Program-made: the position numbers and the translations under genes
Origin: Streptococcus dysgalactiae subsp. dysgalactiae
GTDB taxonomy: Bacteria > Bacillota > Bacilli > Lactobacillales > Streptococcaceae
NCBI RefSeq assembly: GCF_900459225.1
Contig: NZ_UHFH01000003.1
Span: 464,501 to 528,500 of the forward strand
Direction of reading: 5' to 3'
DNA length: 64,000 bases
The notes under the pieces: generated by a model
The model's input: only the letters and a program-made list of their open reading frames with translations
Told to the model about the DNA's origin: nothing
The model's database searches: none
Shown: positions 6,949-14,313 of the stretch, one piece after another
Numbering within the stretch: the stretch's first letter is position 1
Layout of the letters: each line of letters opens with the position of its first letter

Positions 6949-8466
6949 TTAAGTTTCTTTATGGATACCTTTAGGTGTTCCTGTCAGCTTTCTTCTGTAA
7001 AATCCATTAGGGTCTAATGTTTTGTGGTCGTTTAATGGCACTCTACCATTTTTTATAGTGTAAGTTTTTTCAGTCTCCTTATTCAGTACCGCAAGCATCT
7101 TTTTACCGTAACCGTATAAATTAGCGTTCTTTATCCCCTCATCTTCTGTAAATTCTTCTAGCCATTGTTTGATAATTGGTAAGGGGACATGTTGCAACTC
7201 ATGGTAGCCATTGGGGATATAAGTTCCGACCACAAAAGAATAATAAAAATCGTTGTCCTCTTTGTACTCGTCTAACATGTCTTTGACTGCTTTAGGTTCA
7301 ATGAATTTATCAAATTCCGCCATATTTAGGATTTGATAAAGTACCCACTCTAAAAGCTCTTTATTTTTGATAAAGTCGTCTTTGATTTCTGGGCGCTCCA
7401 CTGTGCCATTAAAATCAGCGTTAAATGGCACGATACACAGCCGCCTATACCAGCCTTGTGACTTGTTGCGACTTCTAGGGATACCATTACCAGAAAAGAT
7501 ACATAATAGGCGATAGGTAGCCTCATAGGGCTGTAAATGTTTAGGGTTTACTTGAATAGTATCGCCTGTGACGATACTCATTAGGTCGGAAACACTATCA
7601 AGGTATTTATCAGAAATATCATCACCAATATTACAAACTTTTCCATTAAGAGCTGAAAGTAGGTGCTGTTCTTGAAATTGGTCTGGTTTAATGTTGCTAA
7701 TGTTTTCCTTGCCTATCAGATTTTCTAATAGAGCTTGAAATGTCCCTTTTCCGTTGTTCCCATCTCCAGTTAAAATGACCATCTTTTTGCGCGTGCGGTT
7801 GGGATTGATAGCCTCGTTCATGACTTGCCAAAGTAGTGTAATGATTTCCTTATCGTCACAAGCAAGAGTACCTAGCCACTTATCAAAATCGAACCAACCG
7901 CCTAAAAGGGTTTTTTTAGCCTCTGGATTGTATGTTGTGGTTATCTTGGTTGTGATAATATGCTTAGGGGTAAATGCTTCTAATTGTTTAGTATGTAAGT
8001 TAAAAATGCCATTTCTGACTGGTATTAAATAACTTTCCTGCATAGGGGGCTTGATTTTTGTTTCTGTCCTTAGAAAAATAATCACTTCTTCGGTAAATCG
8101 CTTAGATGTCAGCCTGCTATCAAATTTTAGAATTAGCTTATTGACTATATCACGGCTGGCAATATAATAGCCTAAATCTAAATGATAGATATATAGCTGG
8201 CTACTGTCTGTTAGTTTACTGTAGCCAATAAAGGTAAAATAGCAATTTTTGAGTAAAATATTAGCTACCTCAGCAACACTAGGGCGTGGTATTTTGGTTT
8301 CTACCTCGCCTTTTCTGTTACCTTTAGTGATTTCTTTTTCTTCTTTATGTTCATCGCGCCAAGCCTCGCCTAATGATTGTAAAAGTTGGTACAGCTCTTT
8401 CATAGTTTGGGGCTTTTTAACCTGTTTGGTGCTATCCAATTCTTGTTGTAATTCCTTGATATTCAC
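6949..8466 (-). CDS. Superfamily 3 replicative helicase, D5/P4-primase-like (satellite Rep)
   Basis: A 505-residue protein with the D5_N-type region (about residues 140-220) and an SF3 helicase core. Walker A is GDGNNGKGT at residues 234-242, and later motifs (GDDISDKYLDS, GDTIQVNPKH, LCIFSGNGIPR) fit the family. It would melt the adjacent iteron origin and unwind DNA for satellite replication. A GTG start at 8466 overlaps the stop of the upstream primase gene, so the two are translationally coupled and act as a primase-helicase pair. Confidence 0.85.
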   Translation of the reverse strand: MNIKELQQELDSTKQVKKPQTMKELYQLLQSLGEAWRDEHKEEKEITKGNRKGEVETKIPRPSVAEVANILLKNCYFTFIGYSKLTDSSQLYIYHLDLGYYIASRDIVNKLILKFDSRLTSKRFTEEVIIFLRTETKIKPPMQESYLIPVRNGIFNLHTKQLEAFTPKHIITTKITTTYNPEAKKTLLGGWFDFDKWLGTLACDDKEIITLLWQVMNEAINPNRTRKKMVILTGDGNNGKGTFQALLENLIGKENISNIKPDQFQEQHLLSALNGKVCNIGDDISDKYLDSVSDLMSIVTGDTIQVNPKHLQPYEATYRLLCIFSGNGIPRSRNKSQGWYRRLCIVPFNADFNGTVERPEIKDDFIKNKELLEWVLYQILNMAEFDKFIEPKAVKDMLDEYKEDNDFYYSFVVGTYIPNGYHELQHVPLPIIKQWLEEFTEDEGIKNANLYGYGKKMLAVLNKETEKTYTIKNGRVPLNDHKTLDPNGFYRRKLTGTPKGIHKET

Positions 8467-9326
8467 ATTCTTGACCTCTTTCTAATTTCAGATTTTACGA
8501 TACTTTCAAAAGTTCTATCTAATTCCCTTTGTGGGATTGGCTTATTAGTTACGCTATTAGCTATTTGTGCAAGCTCGTAGGCTGTTTCTACGTCACAATC
8601 AACCCATTTATTAAGGAGTAGCCCCACAAAGCGCGTGAGTGCCACGTTACGCCCTCCCTCGTTACCAAAACCATGTAATAAGGTATCTATCACGCGCATA
8701 GTCATAGATTTTCTTTTAGGTTGTCGGTTATCTGTATAGAGTGGTGCAGTAGTGGGATAATCAGATAATGGCTGACTAGGTACGATATAATCATACCCCC
8801 TGTTCACAATTATTTGATAATCTGCTGGGTTTCCTGTTGTCACTGGTAAGCCTTGTAATTGTGACCATGTAAGGCTTGCTGTATCATAAGGTAAGCCTAT
8901 TTTTTCAGCTATTTCCGTTACAATTTTCTTATAGGTTACCTCATTCATCACATTACTAGGTTTGACAACAAGCCTAAAACGCTGTTTTTCGGTTGTGTGC
9001 TTAATAGTTGGGTAAATGATATAGGAAAAGGCACTAAGTGCCTCAGAAACGATTTTAGGGAGGTCTACGCCTGTTTCTATCTCATCATAATCAAGGAAAA
9101 TCAAATCACGATAGACAAGGCTAGCATTATTACGCTTATAACTCCCATTGGTATCTGGTTTCACTTTACCACTCAAACAGTAAGGGGCTTGGGTTTGTTT
9201 GTATTCTTCAATATTAGCCCCTTTGGGAACTATTTGAGGTTTGAACCGTGCAATATATTCAAAAGGTTCTAACTTATCGAAAGGGTGCAAGGTATTGCTG
9301 AAACCTCTAGCCTCGTATATTGTCAT
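8463..9326 (-). CDS. Primase, archaeo-eukaryotic/prim-pol type
   Basis: A 287-residue protein that would lay down primers for island replication. The region around residues 75-85 (LIFLDYDEIETG) carries an acidic hhhDxD motif. KQRFRLVVKP (about 118-127) fits a conserved basic strand. The C-terminal part (ALTRFVGLLLNKWVD to ELDRTFESIVKSE) matches the PriCT_1 helical domain. Start and stop overlap the neighbouring genes by four bases, which indicates one operon. Confidence 0.75.
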   Translation of the reverse strand: MTIYEARGFSNTLHPFDKLEPFEYIARFKPQIVPKGANIEEYKQTQAPYCLSGKVKPDTNGSYKRNNASLVYRDLIFLDYDEIETGVDLPKIVSEALSAFSYIIYPTIKHTTEKQRFRLVVKPSNVMNEVTYKKIVTEIAEKIGLPYDTASLTWSQLQGLPVTTGNPADYQIIVNRGYDYIVPSQPLSDYPTTAPLYTDNRQPKRKSMTMRVIDTLLHGFGNEGGRNVALTRFVGLLLNKWVDCDVETAYELAQIANSVTNKPIPQRELDRTFESIVKSEIRKRSRM

Positions 9327-9595
9327 TTTTCAGCTCCTAGAAATATTAAAAGGTCGTCAATTTTATAAAAGACTTTGCGCGTGTCCTCGATAGGAGGGGT
9401 AAGCCTTTTTAAGCCTGCACGCTCCCAACGTTGCAAAGTTTTATAATCTACATCCAGTTCATCTTTTATCTGTTTGGGAGTGATCAAGCCTGTTATCCGT
9501 GGTTTGGGTTTTAGATATTCTTTTAGAAACCCAGATATTAGTGATAATATGCCGCGTTTTAGACTGTTTTCACTCTCTTTGCTTAAACTAAACAT
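9323..9595 (-). CDS. MerR-type helix-turn-helix protein
   Basis: A 90-residue protein whose C-terminal 55 residues form a MerR/excisionase-like winged helix (LITPKQIKDELDVDYKTLQRWERAGLKRL). It may be the excisionase or a regulator of the primase genes. The operon position, overlapping the primase start, is all that points to a role. Confidence 0.65.
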   Translation of the reverse strand: MFSLSKESENSLKRGILSLISGFLKEYLKPKPRITGLITPKQIKDELDVDYKTLQRWERAGLKRLTPPIEDTRKVFYKIDDLLIFLGAEK

Positions 9596-9938
9596 TCATA
9601 TCAGCCCCTTTCAGTAACTCCTTATAGCTATCAAGGTCAGCATTTAACAAAACACTTAGGCGCTTTTGTTCTTCCTGTACTTGATTGTAAAAGGCTTTAG
9701 CACCATCTAATAGCTCAGCCTTATCTGCTGGGATAAAGTACCCACGATTAAAACCATGCCTTACGCCAATGATAGGAACGCCGTAGCGCGTGATTAAACG
9801 GCTAATGATACTTTGTACTGTCCTTTCCTCTAACTTTAAAATAAGGGCTATCTCTGCCCCTGTGGTAGGGTTGTCAGCTCCTACCTTGATAAGATTAAGG
9901 ACACGTCTATAATTCTCTGGTAGCGGTGGTAGTATCAT
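9588..9938 (-). CDS. Winged-helix DNA-binding protein
   Basis: A 116-residue protein with a winged-helix N-terminal part (LIKVGADNPTTGAEIALILKLEERTVQSIISRLITRYGVPIIG, about residues 16-58) and a helical tail. It overlaps the genes on both sides by a few bases. Similar proteins occur in streptococcal satellites and phages. It is likely a replication or regulatory accessory protein; the exact role is unknown. Confidence 0.55.
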   Translation of the reverse strand: MILPPLPENYRRVLNLIKVGADNPTTGAEIALILKLEERTVQSIISRLITRYGVPIIGVRHGFNRGYFIPADKAELLDGAKAFYNQVQEEQKRLSVLLNADLDSYKELLKGADMNV

Positions 9939-10213
9939 TCTGTTACCTCCGTTTGCCTGTCTGGGTTAGTAAAGGTTATTTGATTTGTTTTAACCCCATA
10001 AATCATGTTATCTAGTAGCATTGATTGCCCTTTTAGAACTCCTATGACAGCCTCTTTAGTCCGCTGGTCGATAATAATATCGCCTAACAAGTCTTGGATT
10101 TTATCAAGGTTTTCTTTCCCACGTTGGCAACTATTTGAAAAAATCGCTTTAGTAAAATACGGTTTGTCTGGTGCATTTTCTGGGTTTGGGTAAATGTCTA
10201 TTGTGTATGTCAT
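9935..10213 (-). CDS. Small satellite protein of unknown function
   Basis: I place the start at the ATG at 10213 because AGGAG lies eight bases before it; a longer frame reaches 10264 but overlaps the next gene. The product has 92 residues beginning MTYTIDIYPNPENAPDKPYF. No domain is recognised. Its stop overlaps the start of the winged-helix gene (ATGA). Confidence 0.5.
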   Translation of the reverse strand: MTYTIDIYPNPENAPDKPYFTKAIFSNSCQRGKENLDKIQDLLGDIIIDQRTKEAVIGVLKGQSMLLDNMIYGVKTNQITFTNPDRQTEVTE

Positions 10214-10223
10214 GTAATGGCTC

Positions 10224-10427
10224 CTAGTTATAACGTTTGCCTGCAAGCTGAATATAACGCCCATAGCGCTCTTTTACGTGGTCTGTGGTGTTTTCCTCTA
10301 CTTCATCAATTTGTGGGCTAATATCAAGCTCTATATAGCTCTCATAACGCCATAACAAGACGAGAATAACCAAACATACGACAATCAAGATAATACTTTC
10401 AGTTGGTGTTAAATTTAACTCATTCAT
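10224..10427 (-). CDS. Small single-span membrane protein
   Basis: A 67-residue protein with one strong membrane helix (ESIILIVVCLVILVLLW, about residues 10-26) and a charged cytoplasmic-type tail (ISPQIDEVEENTTDHVKERYG). I chose the ATG at 10427: it overlaps the stop of the previous gene and has AAGGAG seven bases upstream. Function unknown; exclusion or membrane signalling are guesses only. Confidence 0.55.
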   Translation of the reverse strand: MNELNLTPTESIILIVVCLVILVLLWRYESYIELDISPQIDEVEENTTDHVKERYGRYIQLAGKRYN

Positions 10428-10623
10428 TGTCATACTCCTTGAAAAATCTATCTGATAATTCTGTGTGTTCTGAAACAAGATGCTTTAGCCCATTGGTTGC
10501 TACTGCTACAAGAGCTGTTGCTTTGTCTTGGTCAATATCACTAATAGCCATCTCTAAGGTGCTGATAACATTTTCCAGCTCTGCACATAGCAATTCATAG
10601 TTGCTTAAAATCTTATCGTTCAT
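10420..10623 (-). CDS. Small helical satellite protein
   Basis: A 67-residue acidic helical protein. The start at 10623 (MNDKILSNYEL) is supported by GGAGG eleven bases upstream. The frame overlaps both neighbours, which places it in the same operon. It and the next gene upstream look like distant relatives (both helical, with similar LEMAISDIDQ-type heptads), but this is not certain. Confidence 0.5.
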   Translation of the reverse strand: MNDKILSNYELLCAELENVISTLEMAISDIDQDKATALVAVATNGLKHLVSEHTELSDRFFKEYDNE

Positions 10624-10888
10624 GTTGTCTAATAGCCTCCAATTCTTGATCATCATCACAATTTATCAACTTACAAGCAATTAAATCTAGGTCTTGATAT
10701 AGCTGTCCAGTTATTTCAAAAATAACGCTAAATGCTTGTTTCATTTGATGATGCAAAATTGTGTTATCTGCTCCAGCATTATCAGCAAGCAATAAAGCAT
10801 TGCCTAGCTGTTGGATAATTTCAATACGTGGGAGCAACTCAGCGATTTGGTTGCCTTGTTGCTTGATGTTTCGTGTGCTTAATGCCAT
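10613..10888 (-). CDS. Small helical satellite protein, first gene of its block
   Basis: A 91-residue helical protein beginning MALSTRNIKQQGNQIAELLP. The ATG at 10888 has GAGGT eight bases upstream and is preferred to the ATG at 10909. No known domain. It is the first small gene after the 11-kb regulatory gap and probably starts a transcript running through primase and helicase. Confidence 0.5.
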   Translation of the reverse strand: MALSTRNIKQQGNQIAELLPRIEIIQQLGNALLLADNAGADNTILHHQMKQAFSVIFEITGQLYQDLDLIACKLINCDDDQELEAIRQHER

Positions 10889-11028
10889 ATTTTGATACCT
10901 CGTTATCATATTTTCTGGGTAATTGCCTCATGCTCTCGGTCGCCCAACTTGTAAGCATAGGCTGTAATAGGTTCTTTTCAAATTGGTTTCTTGCGTTATG
11001 TCATTTTTAAGAGTTATGTCTCTCCGTA

Positions 11029-11057
11029 TGGTCAAGATACCTAAATCATGGTATAAT
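11029..11057 (+). promoter_or_regulatory. Promoter of the second candidate small RNA
   Basis: TGGTCA (11029-11034), a 17-base spacer and TATAAT (11052-11057) with TGG in front. The extended -10 is strong; the -35 is weak. Confidence 0.5.
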
Positions 11058-11061
11058 CTAA

Positions 11062-11172
11062 GTATCAATAAATGACTAAAATCCCTTTAATAACGGCTTG
11101 CCTGCCATATTATTGTGATTTAGTTGATAGTGAAAGGCTTGGAAGTTTGGTCGCTCTCAAAGCCTTTTTTGT
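11062..11172 (+). ncRNA. Candidate small RNA, opposite to the island operon
   Basis: The promoter at 11052 would start an RNA that ends at the hairpin AAAGGCTT (11133-11140) with AAGCCTTT (11159-11166) plus a T run. A second hairpin with a T6 tail follows at 11181-11203. Its 5' part carries TTTAATAACGGCTTGCCTGC, the same 20 bases found in the integrase leader at 14271-14290. A 67-codon frame exists here but crosses both terminators and lies opposite another gene, so I do not accept it. The RNA overlaps the 3' end of the antisense pseudogene at 11178 only at the second hairpin. Confidence 0.5.
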
Positions 11173-11177
11173 TGCTC

Positions 11178-11396
11178 TCACGCGCCTACTAGGTGCGTTT
11201 TTTCTTTGCCTTCAGAACGTTCATTGTGTTCGATATACAAATGGTTCAAGTCTCGAACTGCTAGCTCTAACATGATCCGAGTTGATGGCTCAACCTCGGC
11301 TAAGTCATCTAAATCATCAGCAACTATATCTAACGCTTATATTATTGTTAGTAAATTAGCGACTAACGTTTGATATTCTAACTTCTCTTTATTCAC
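11178..11396 (-). pseudogene. Small satellite gene with an in-frame stop
   Basis: A GTG start at 11396 with AGGGG upstream opens a frame of 72 codons that reads smoothly apart from one TAA at codon 20 (LLTII, stop, ALDIVADDLDDLAEVE). The part after the stop is a well-formed acidic helix, so the stop is probably a recent mutation of a 72-residue protein. It follows the antirepressor gene by 13 bases in the same direction. Re-initiation is possible, but no ribosome binding site is seen. Confidence 0.55.
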
Positions 11397-11409
11397 GATT
11401 CACCCCTTT

Positions 11410-12015
11410 TTATTGTCTGCTGTAAATGGTATCTGCAACGCTGAAATCAAGCCCAAATTTATCTCTCATCACCATAAGTTCAACGGTATCATCTAGGATT
11501 TCTTCACGGTCTTTTAGCATTGATTCGGTCATATCTGACTTACCGACCATCTTAGAAAAACCGTATTTATTTGATACTGCCTTATTAGCAATAGTATTAG
11601 CCTTGATAAGGTCACGTTTAGAAACTGATTTTAAACCTATTTCTAACTTTGCCATAGCTTGTTTTTGGTGTTCCTTATCCAATATCCTGAATACTTGGAA
11701 ACCTTCAAGCCCTGTCACTTGGCGTAGTTGCTTAATCGTTTCAAATACCCACTTTTTAAACTGCTTAGCTTCCTTTTTGCGACTTGAAAAAATAGCTTCG
11801 TAGATACCGAACTCGTTAACAATAAGAGTTTCTTGCGTTCTGCCCATTCTATCTTTTATGCCCACCCTTGAAAGGTGGTCACCTTCTAAACGCGACCGAA
11901 CTTTATCAGTCCTTAAATTTAAAGCGCGTGTAATATCGGACAGCACTGCCCACCACTCGCCATTATGTTCTACAAAACGGATACTGTTGCCATTCCAATT
12001 TTCTACTTTTTGCAT
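11410..12015 (-). CDS. BRO-N domain antirepressor
   Basis: A 201-residue phage-type antirepressor. The N-terminal 100 residues are a BRO-N domain (NSIRFVEHNGEWWAVLSDITRALNL, ETLIVNEFGIYEAIFSSRKKEAKQFKKWVFE). The C-terminal half is helical and probably mediates oligomer or repressor contacts. Such proteins lift repression or modulate DNA binding. A second BRO-N gene lies just upstream, so the island carries a tandem pair with different C-terminal parts. Confidence 0.8.
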   Translation of the reverse strand: MQKVENWNGNSIRFVEHNGEWWAVLSDITRALNLRTDKVRSRLEGDHLSRVGIKDRMGRTQETLIVNEFGIYEAIFSSRKKEAKQFKKWVFETIKQLRQVTGLEGFQVFRILDKEHQKQAMAKLEIGLKSVSKRDLIKANTIANKAVSNKYGFSKMVGKSDMTESMLKDREEILDDTVELMVMRDKFGLDFSVADTIYSRQ

Positions 12016-12066
12016 AGGCTTTTCCCTTTCTTGCCGTCTAAATATACTAGGTTCATGGTTTGCCTC

Positions 12067-12669
12067 CTATTGTCCTGTTAACTGATGCCATTTCTCACTG
12101 CTTGCGTCTTCATGGCTCAAAGTCAGAATGATACGATTGATAACTACCATGCCTTTATTGATGTCACTGATATTATCTAGTTTCTGTAAGTCAGCAAGTT
12201 TACCTTTGATATAAGACAAGTCGTCTGTTGCTGGTGTCGGTGTTGGTTCTACCAACTCGCCTGCCATGTAATAACCTTTTAGTCGGATTTCTTTTAGAAT
12301 TTCCTTAACGGCTTTTTTAAACTCTTTGGCTAGCGGTTTGCGTGATTGAAAAAGCACTTCATATAGTCCTTGCTCGGTTAAAAACCAAACTTTTTGACCT
12401 CTACGGAAATTATCCGTAGTGCCTTCTAAAGGCGTAGCCTTCACTTTTTCATCTTCGTCTACTTTTCTTAACATAGTCTGTACGTCATAGTAACCTTGGC
12501 TAGTCTTTCCGTAGTCAATCATTTCAGCTACTGCCCTAGCCATAAATAATGGATTTTCAAAATCTCCATAAACGTCCAAAGCGTGACCATTGAAATTATC
12601 GGTATAGATAACTTGTAAATGTTGCCCTTGGTCGTTTGTCTCTTCAAAAATACTTACTTGTGTTGTCAT
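12067..12669 (-). CDS. BRO-N domain antirepressor (second copy)
   Basis: A 200-residue protein with a BRO-N domain in the first 130 residues (ALDVYGDFENPLFMARAVAEMIDY, VWFLTEQGLYEVLFQSRKPLAKEFKKAVKEIL) and a separate C-terminal part of unknown fold. I chose the ATG at 12669 (MTTQVSIFEE), with GAGAGG upstream; the longer frame to 12723 overlaps the small gene before it. It probably works with the Cro-like protein and the 11410 gene in the induction switch. Confidence 0.8.
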   Translation of the reverse strand: MTTQVSIFEETNDQGQHLQVIYTDNFNGHALDVYGDFENPLFMARAVAEMIDYGKTSQGYYDVQTMLRKVDEDEKVKATPLEGTTDNFRRGQKVWFLTEQGLYEVLFQSRKPLAKEFKKAVKEILKEIRLKGYYMAGELVEPTPTPATDDLSYIKGKLADLQKLDNISDINKGMVVINRIILTLSHEDASSEKWHQLTGQ

Positions 12670-12695
12670 AGTTTCTTTTACCTCTCTATATACTA

Positions 12696-12818
12696 CTAAC
12701 TTGGTTCGGTTTGTGTTTGCCATGCGCCCACTTTGTCCAACCGTTGGACAATCTCTACCAAGTTCATGTTATAGAAAGTTCTCAGCTCGTCTATGAATTT
12801 GCTATAATTCCTTTTCAT
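12696..12818 (-). CDS. Small protein of 40 residues
   Basis: ATG at 12818 with GGAG nine bases upstream, ending at 12696. The product begins MKRNYSKFIDELRTFYNMNL and is helical. It fills the gap between the Cro-like gene and the second antirepressor gene in the same direction, so it is probably translated. No function known. Confidence 0.5.
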   Translation of the reverse strand: MKRNYSKFIDELRTFYNMNLVEIVQRLDKVGAWQTQTEPS

Positions 12819-12838
12819 ACTTGCTTGCTCCTTTGGTC

Positions 12839-13042
12839 TTATGAATAAAATAGTTCATCAATGGTAATATCTGGCTTGATTTCTTTAGCAACCATAGCTT
12901 TGATTAACAATCGCTCTTTATCATTGAACGGTGTTTTTCCAAGTTCCTTGTTATTGTATGACTGTAAAGAAATATCTAGCTTTTTAGCCATTGCTTGTTG
13001 TGTCAGACCAAGCATGACACGGTATCCTTTGAGTTTGCTCAT
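12839..13042 (-). CDS. Cro-like HTH regulator
   Basis: A 67-residue XRE-family protein (YRVMLGLTQQAMAKKLDISLQSYNNKELG is the helix-turn-helix). I start it at 13042, where AAGGAGG lies just upstream; the frame continues to 13141 but without a site. It is the first gene of the leftward island operon, divergent from the CI-like repressor, and is controlled by the operators between them. Confidence 0.8.
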   Translation of the reverse strand: MSKLKGYRVMLGLTQQAMAKKLDISLQSYNNKELGKTPFNDKERLLIKAMVAKEIKPDITIDELFYS

Positions 13043-13119
13043 TGTTGTCCTCCTTTCTGTGATAATCCCCCGTAGATTGAAAGCGAAAAAGTTGTTTTTG
13101 GGGGATGAGTTTTGCGTAA

Positions 13120-13219
13120 ACGTCATTTTGTGGCGTACCAAAAAACTATGTTTATGATTATAATGTCATTTTATAGCGTTGTCAATAGTTTTTTTAATTT
13201 TTTTACGTCATTTTTTGAC
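13120..13219. promoter_or_regulatory. Three operator repeats between the Cro-like and repressor genes
   Basis: Repeats of about 16 bases, ACGTCATTTTGTGGCG (13120-13135), ATGTCATTTTATAGCG (13163-13178) and ACGTCATTTTTTGAC (13205-13219), all in the same orientation. The middle one fills the spacer of the leftward promoter and the right one overlaps the -35 of the rightward promoter. This is the classic arrangement for a repressor/Cro switch. Confidence 0.65.
13157..13185 (-). promoter_or_regulatory. Leftward promoter of the island operon
   Basis: A perfect minus-strand TTGACA (13185-13180), a 17-base spacer, and TATAAT (13162-13157). Confidence 0.8.
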
Positions 13220-13243
13220 TTTTTTAAAAAACTTAATTATAAT
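13215..13243 (+). promoter_or_regulatory. Rightward promoter of the repressor gene
   Basis: TTGACT (13215-13220), a 17-base spacer, TATAAT (13238-13243). Confidence 0.8.
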
Positions 13244-13266
13244 CAACTTTGAAAGGTTGTTATATT

Positions 13267-13809
13267 ATGAATAGATTGAAAGAATTACGACAAGAAAAAA
13301 AGCTATCTCAAAAAGAGATGGCTCTTGAATTACAAACCCCTCTTAGAACTTATCAACGCTGGGAAAACGGAGAAAGCCAAATCAAACCAGACAAAGCCCA
13401 AGCCTTAGCAGATTATTTCGGTGTATCGGTTGGTTATCTGTTGGGGTATAGTGAATATGAAAAAACAACGGATATTAAAAACCTTGTGTATGATACACCT
13501 TATGGAGGTGCTGCTGGAATAGTGTACGATGAGATAGCAAAAAAAATCGGAGAAAAACGTATGAAACGTTTTTTAGAAAATACAGCTTCAAATACATTCA
13601 TACAATTTTCAATGTTTGACAACGATAACGACTTAATGCACACAAAGGAAGCAGAAATGATACTATTATTCGAGCTCCTCGATAATTCAGATAAACAACT
13701 TGTTTTCGATTTAATTAAAAGTCTTTCTGACAAAATAGTCGGAGAAGATTTCGAAGGCTATCCATTAAATAAATGGTTAGAACTTGAAGAGAAGAAAAAT
13801 AACCACTAA
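13267..13809 (+). CDS. Island master repressor, XRE family (Stl/CI-like)
   Basis: A 180-residue protein with an N-terminal helix-turn-helix (LRQEKKLSQKEMALELQTPLRTYQRWENGES, about residues 6-36). The C-terminal part has no peptidase signature, so it should not be cleaved by RecA-type signalling. This is how satellites that wait for a helper-phage protein to remove their repressor are built. I chose the ATG at 13267 (MNRLKEL) after an AAAGG site; the frame opens at 13249 with no better start. Confidence 0.75.
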   Translation: MNRLKELRQEKKLSQKEMALELQTPLRTYQRWENGESQIKPDKAQALADYFGVSVGYLLGYSEYEKTTDIKNLVYDTPYGGAAGIVYDEIAKKIGEKRMKRFLENTASNTFIQFSMFDNDNDLMHTKEAEMILLFELLDNSDKQLVFDLIKSLSDKIVGEDFEGYPLNKWLELEEKKNNH

Positions 13810-13845
13810 CCCACGCGCCAAAATATCTGGACAAAACTCAACTTT

Positions 13846-13883
13846 GCCCAACATTAGCTCTAAAAAATGTTAGGGTTTTATAG
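13846..13883 (+). terminator. Probable terminator after the repressor gene
   Basis: CCCAACATT and AATGTTAGGG pair with one bulge and are followed by GTTTTAT. It lies about 40 bases after the repressor stop. Confidence 0.5.
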
Positions 13884-14240
13884 GCTGAAACATGCACATA
13901 CTTTTCCACACCTTAAGCAAGTAGGAACTTTTCAGACCTCGACAAAAAGTCACTATTAGTCACTATGACAATGCTGACTCAGGGACGTGTAAAAAATCAA
14001 CATTCCAAAATCTGAAAGATAGGTTTTTCTAGGTTTTTCACTCAAAAATTTTGAAGTACTTTCTCTATTTGTCCGTTTCGTAAACACTCCATAACTTACG
14101 ACACCTTGCTAAAACCTTTACATTTTTCATTTATCAAATAAACGCCATATAAAGCCCGTAGCGCTATTTTATGATTTGGCTATATAAATTATCATCTTAC
14201 CCCAAACAAACGAAAATAGGGGCTTTCTCGTAAGCCTCAG
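13884..14240. other. Non-coding stretch between repressor and integrase
   Basis: No convincing gene. Two sequences recur near the left part of the operon: ACGCGCCAAAATA at about 13813 and 5080, and TATTTGTCCGTTTCGTAAA at about 14068 resembling 5581-5599. They could be protein sites or traces of duplication. Confidence 0.4.
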
Positions 14241-14245
14241 CATGA

Positions 14246-14300
14246 TATAAACCTAATAACTCAAAATCTTTTTAATAACGGCTTGCCTGCTGATGTTTAG
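14246..14300 (+). promoter_or_regulatory. Integrase promoter and leader
   Basis: TATAAA at 14246-14251 preceded by TGA forms an extended -10. The leader contains the 20-base sequence TTTAATAACGGCTTGCCTGC (14271-14290), which is also present at the same distance from the promoter of the candidate RNA at 11062. A shared regulator or shared RNA structure is likely. Confidence 0.5.
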
Positions 14301-14313
14301 AAAGGTTTTTATC

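Noticed and set aside
11072-11275. Plus-strand 67-codon frame after a good promoter
   Set aside because: It reads through two intrinsic terminators and lies opposite the pseudogene at 11178; the short RNA reading explains the promoter and hairpins better.
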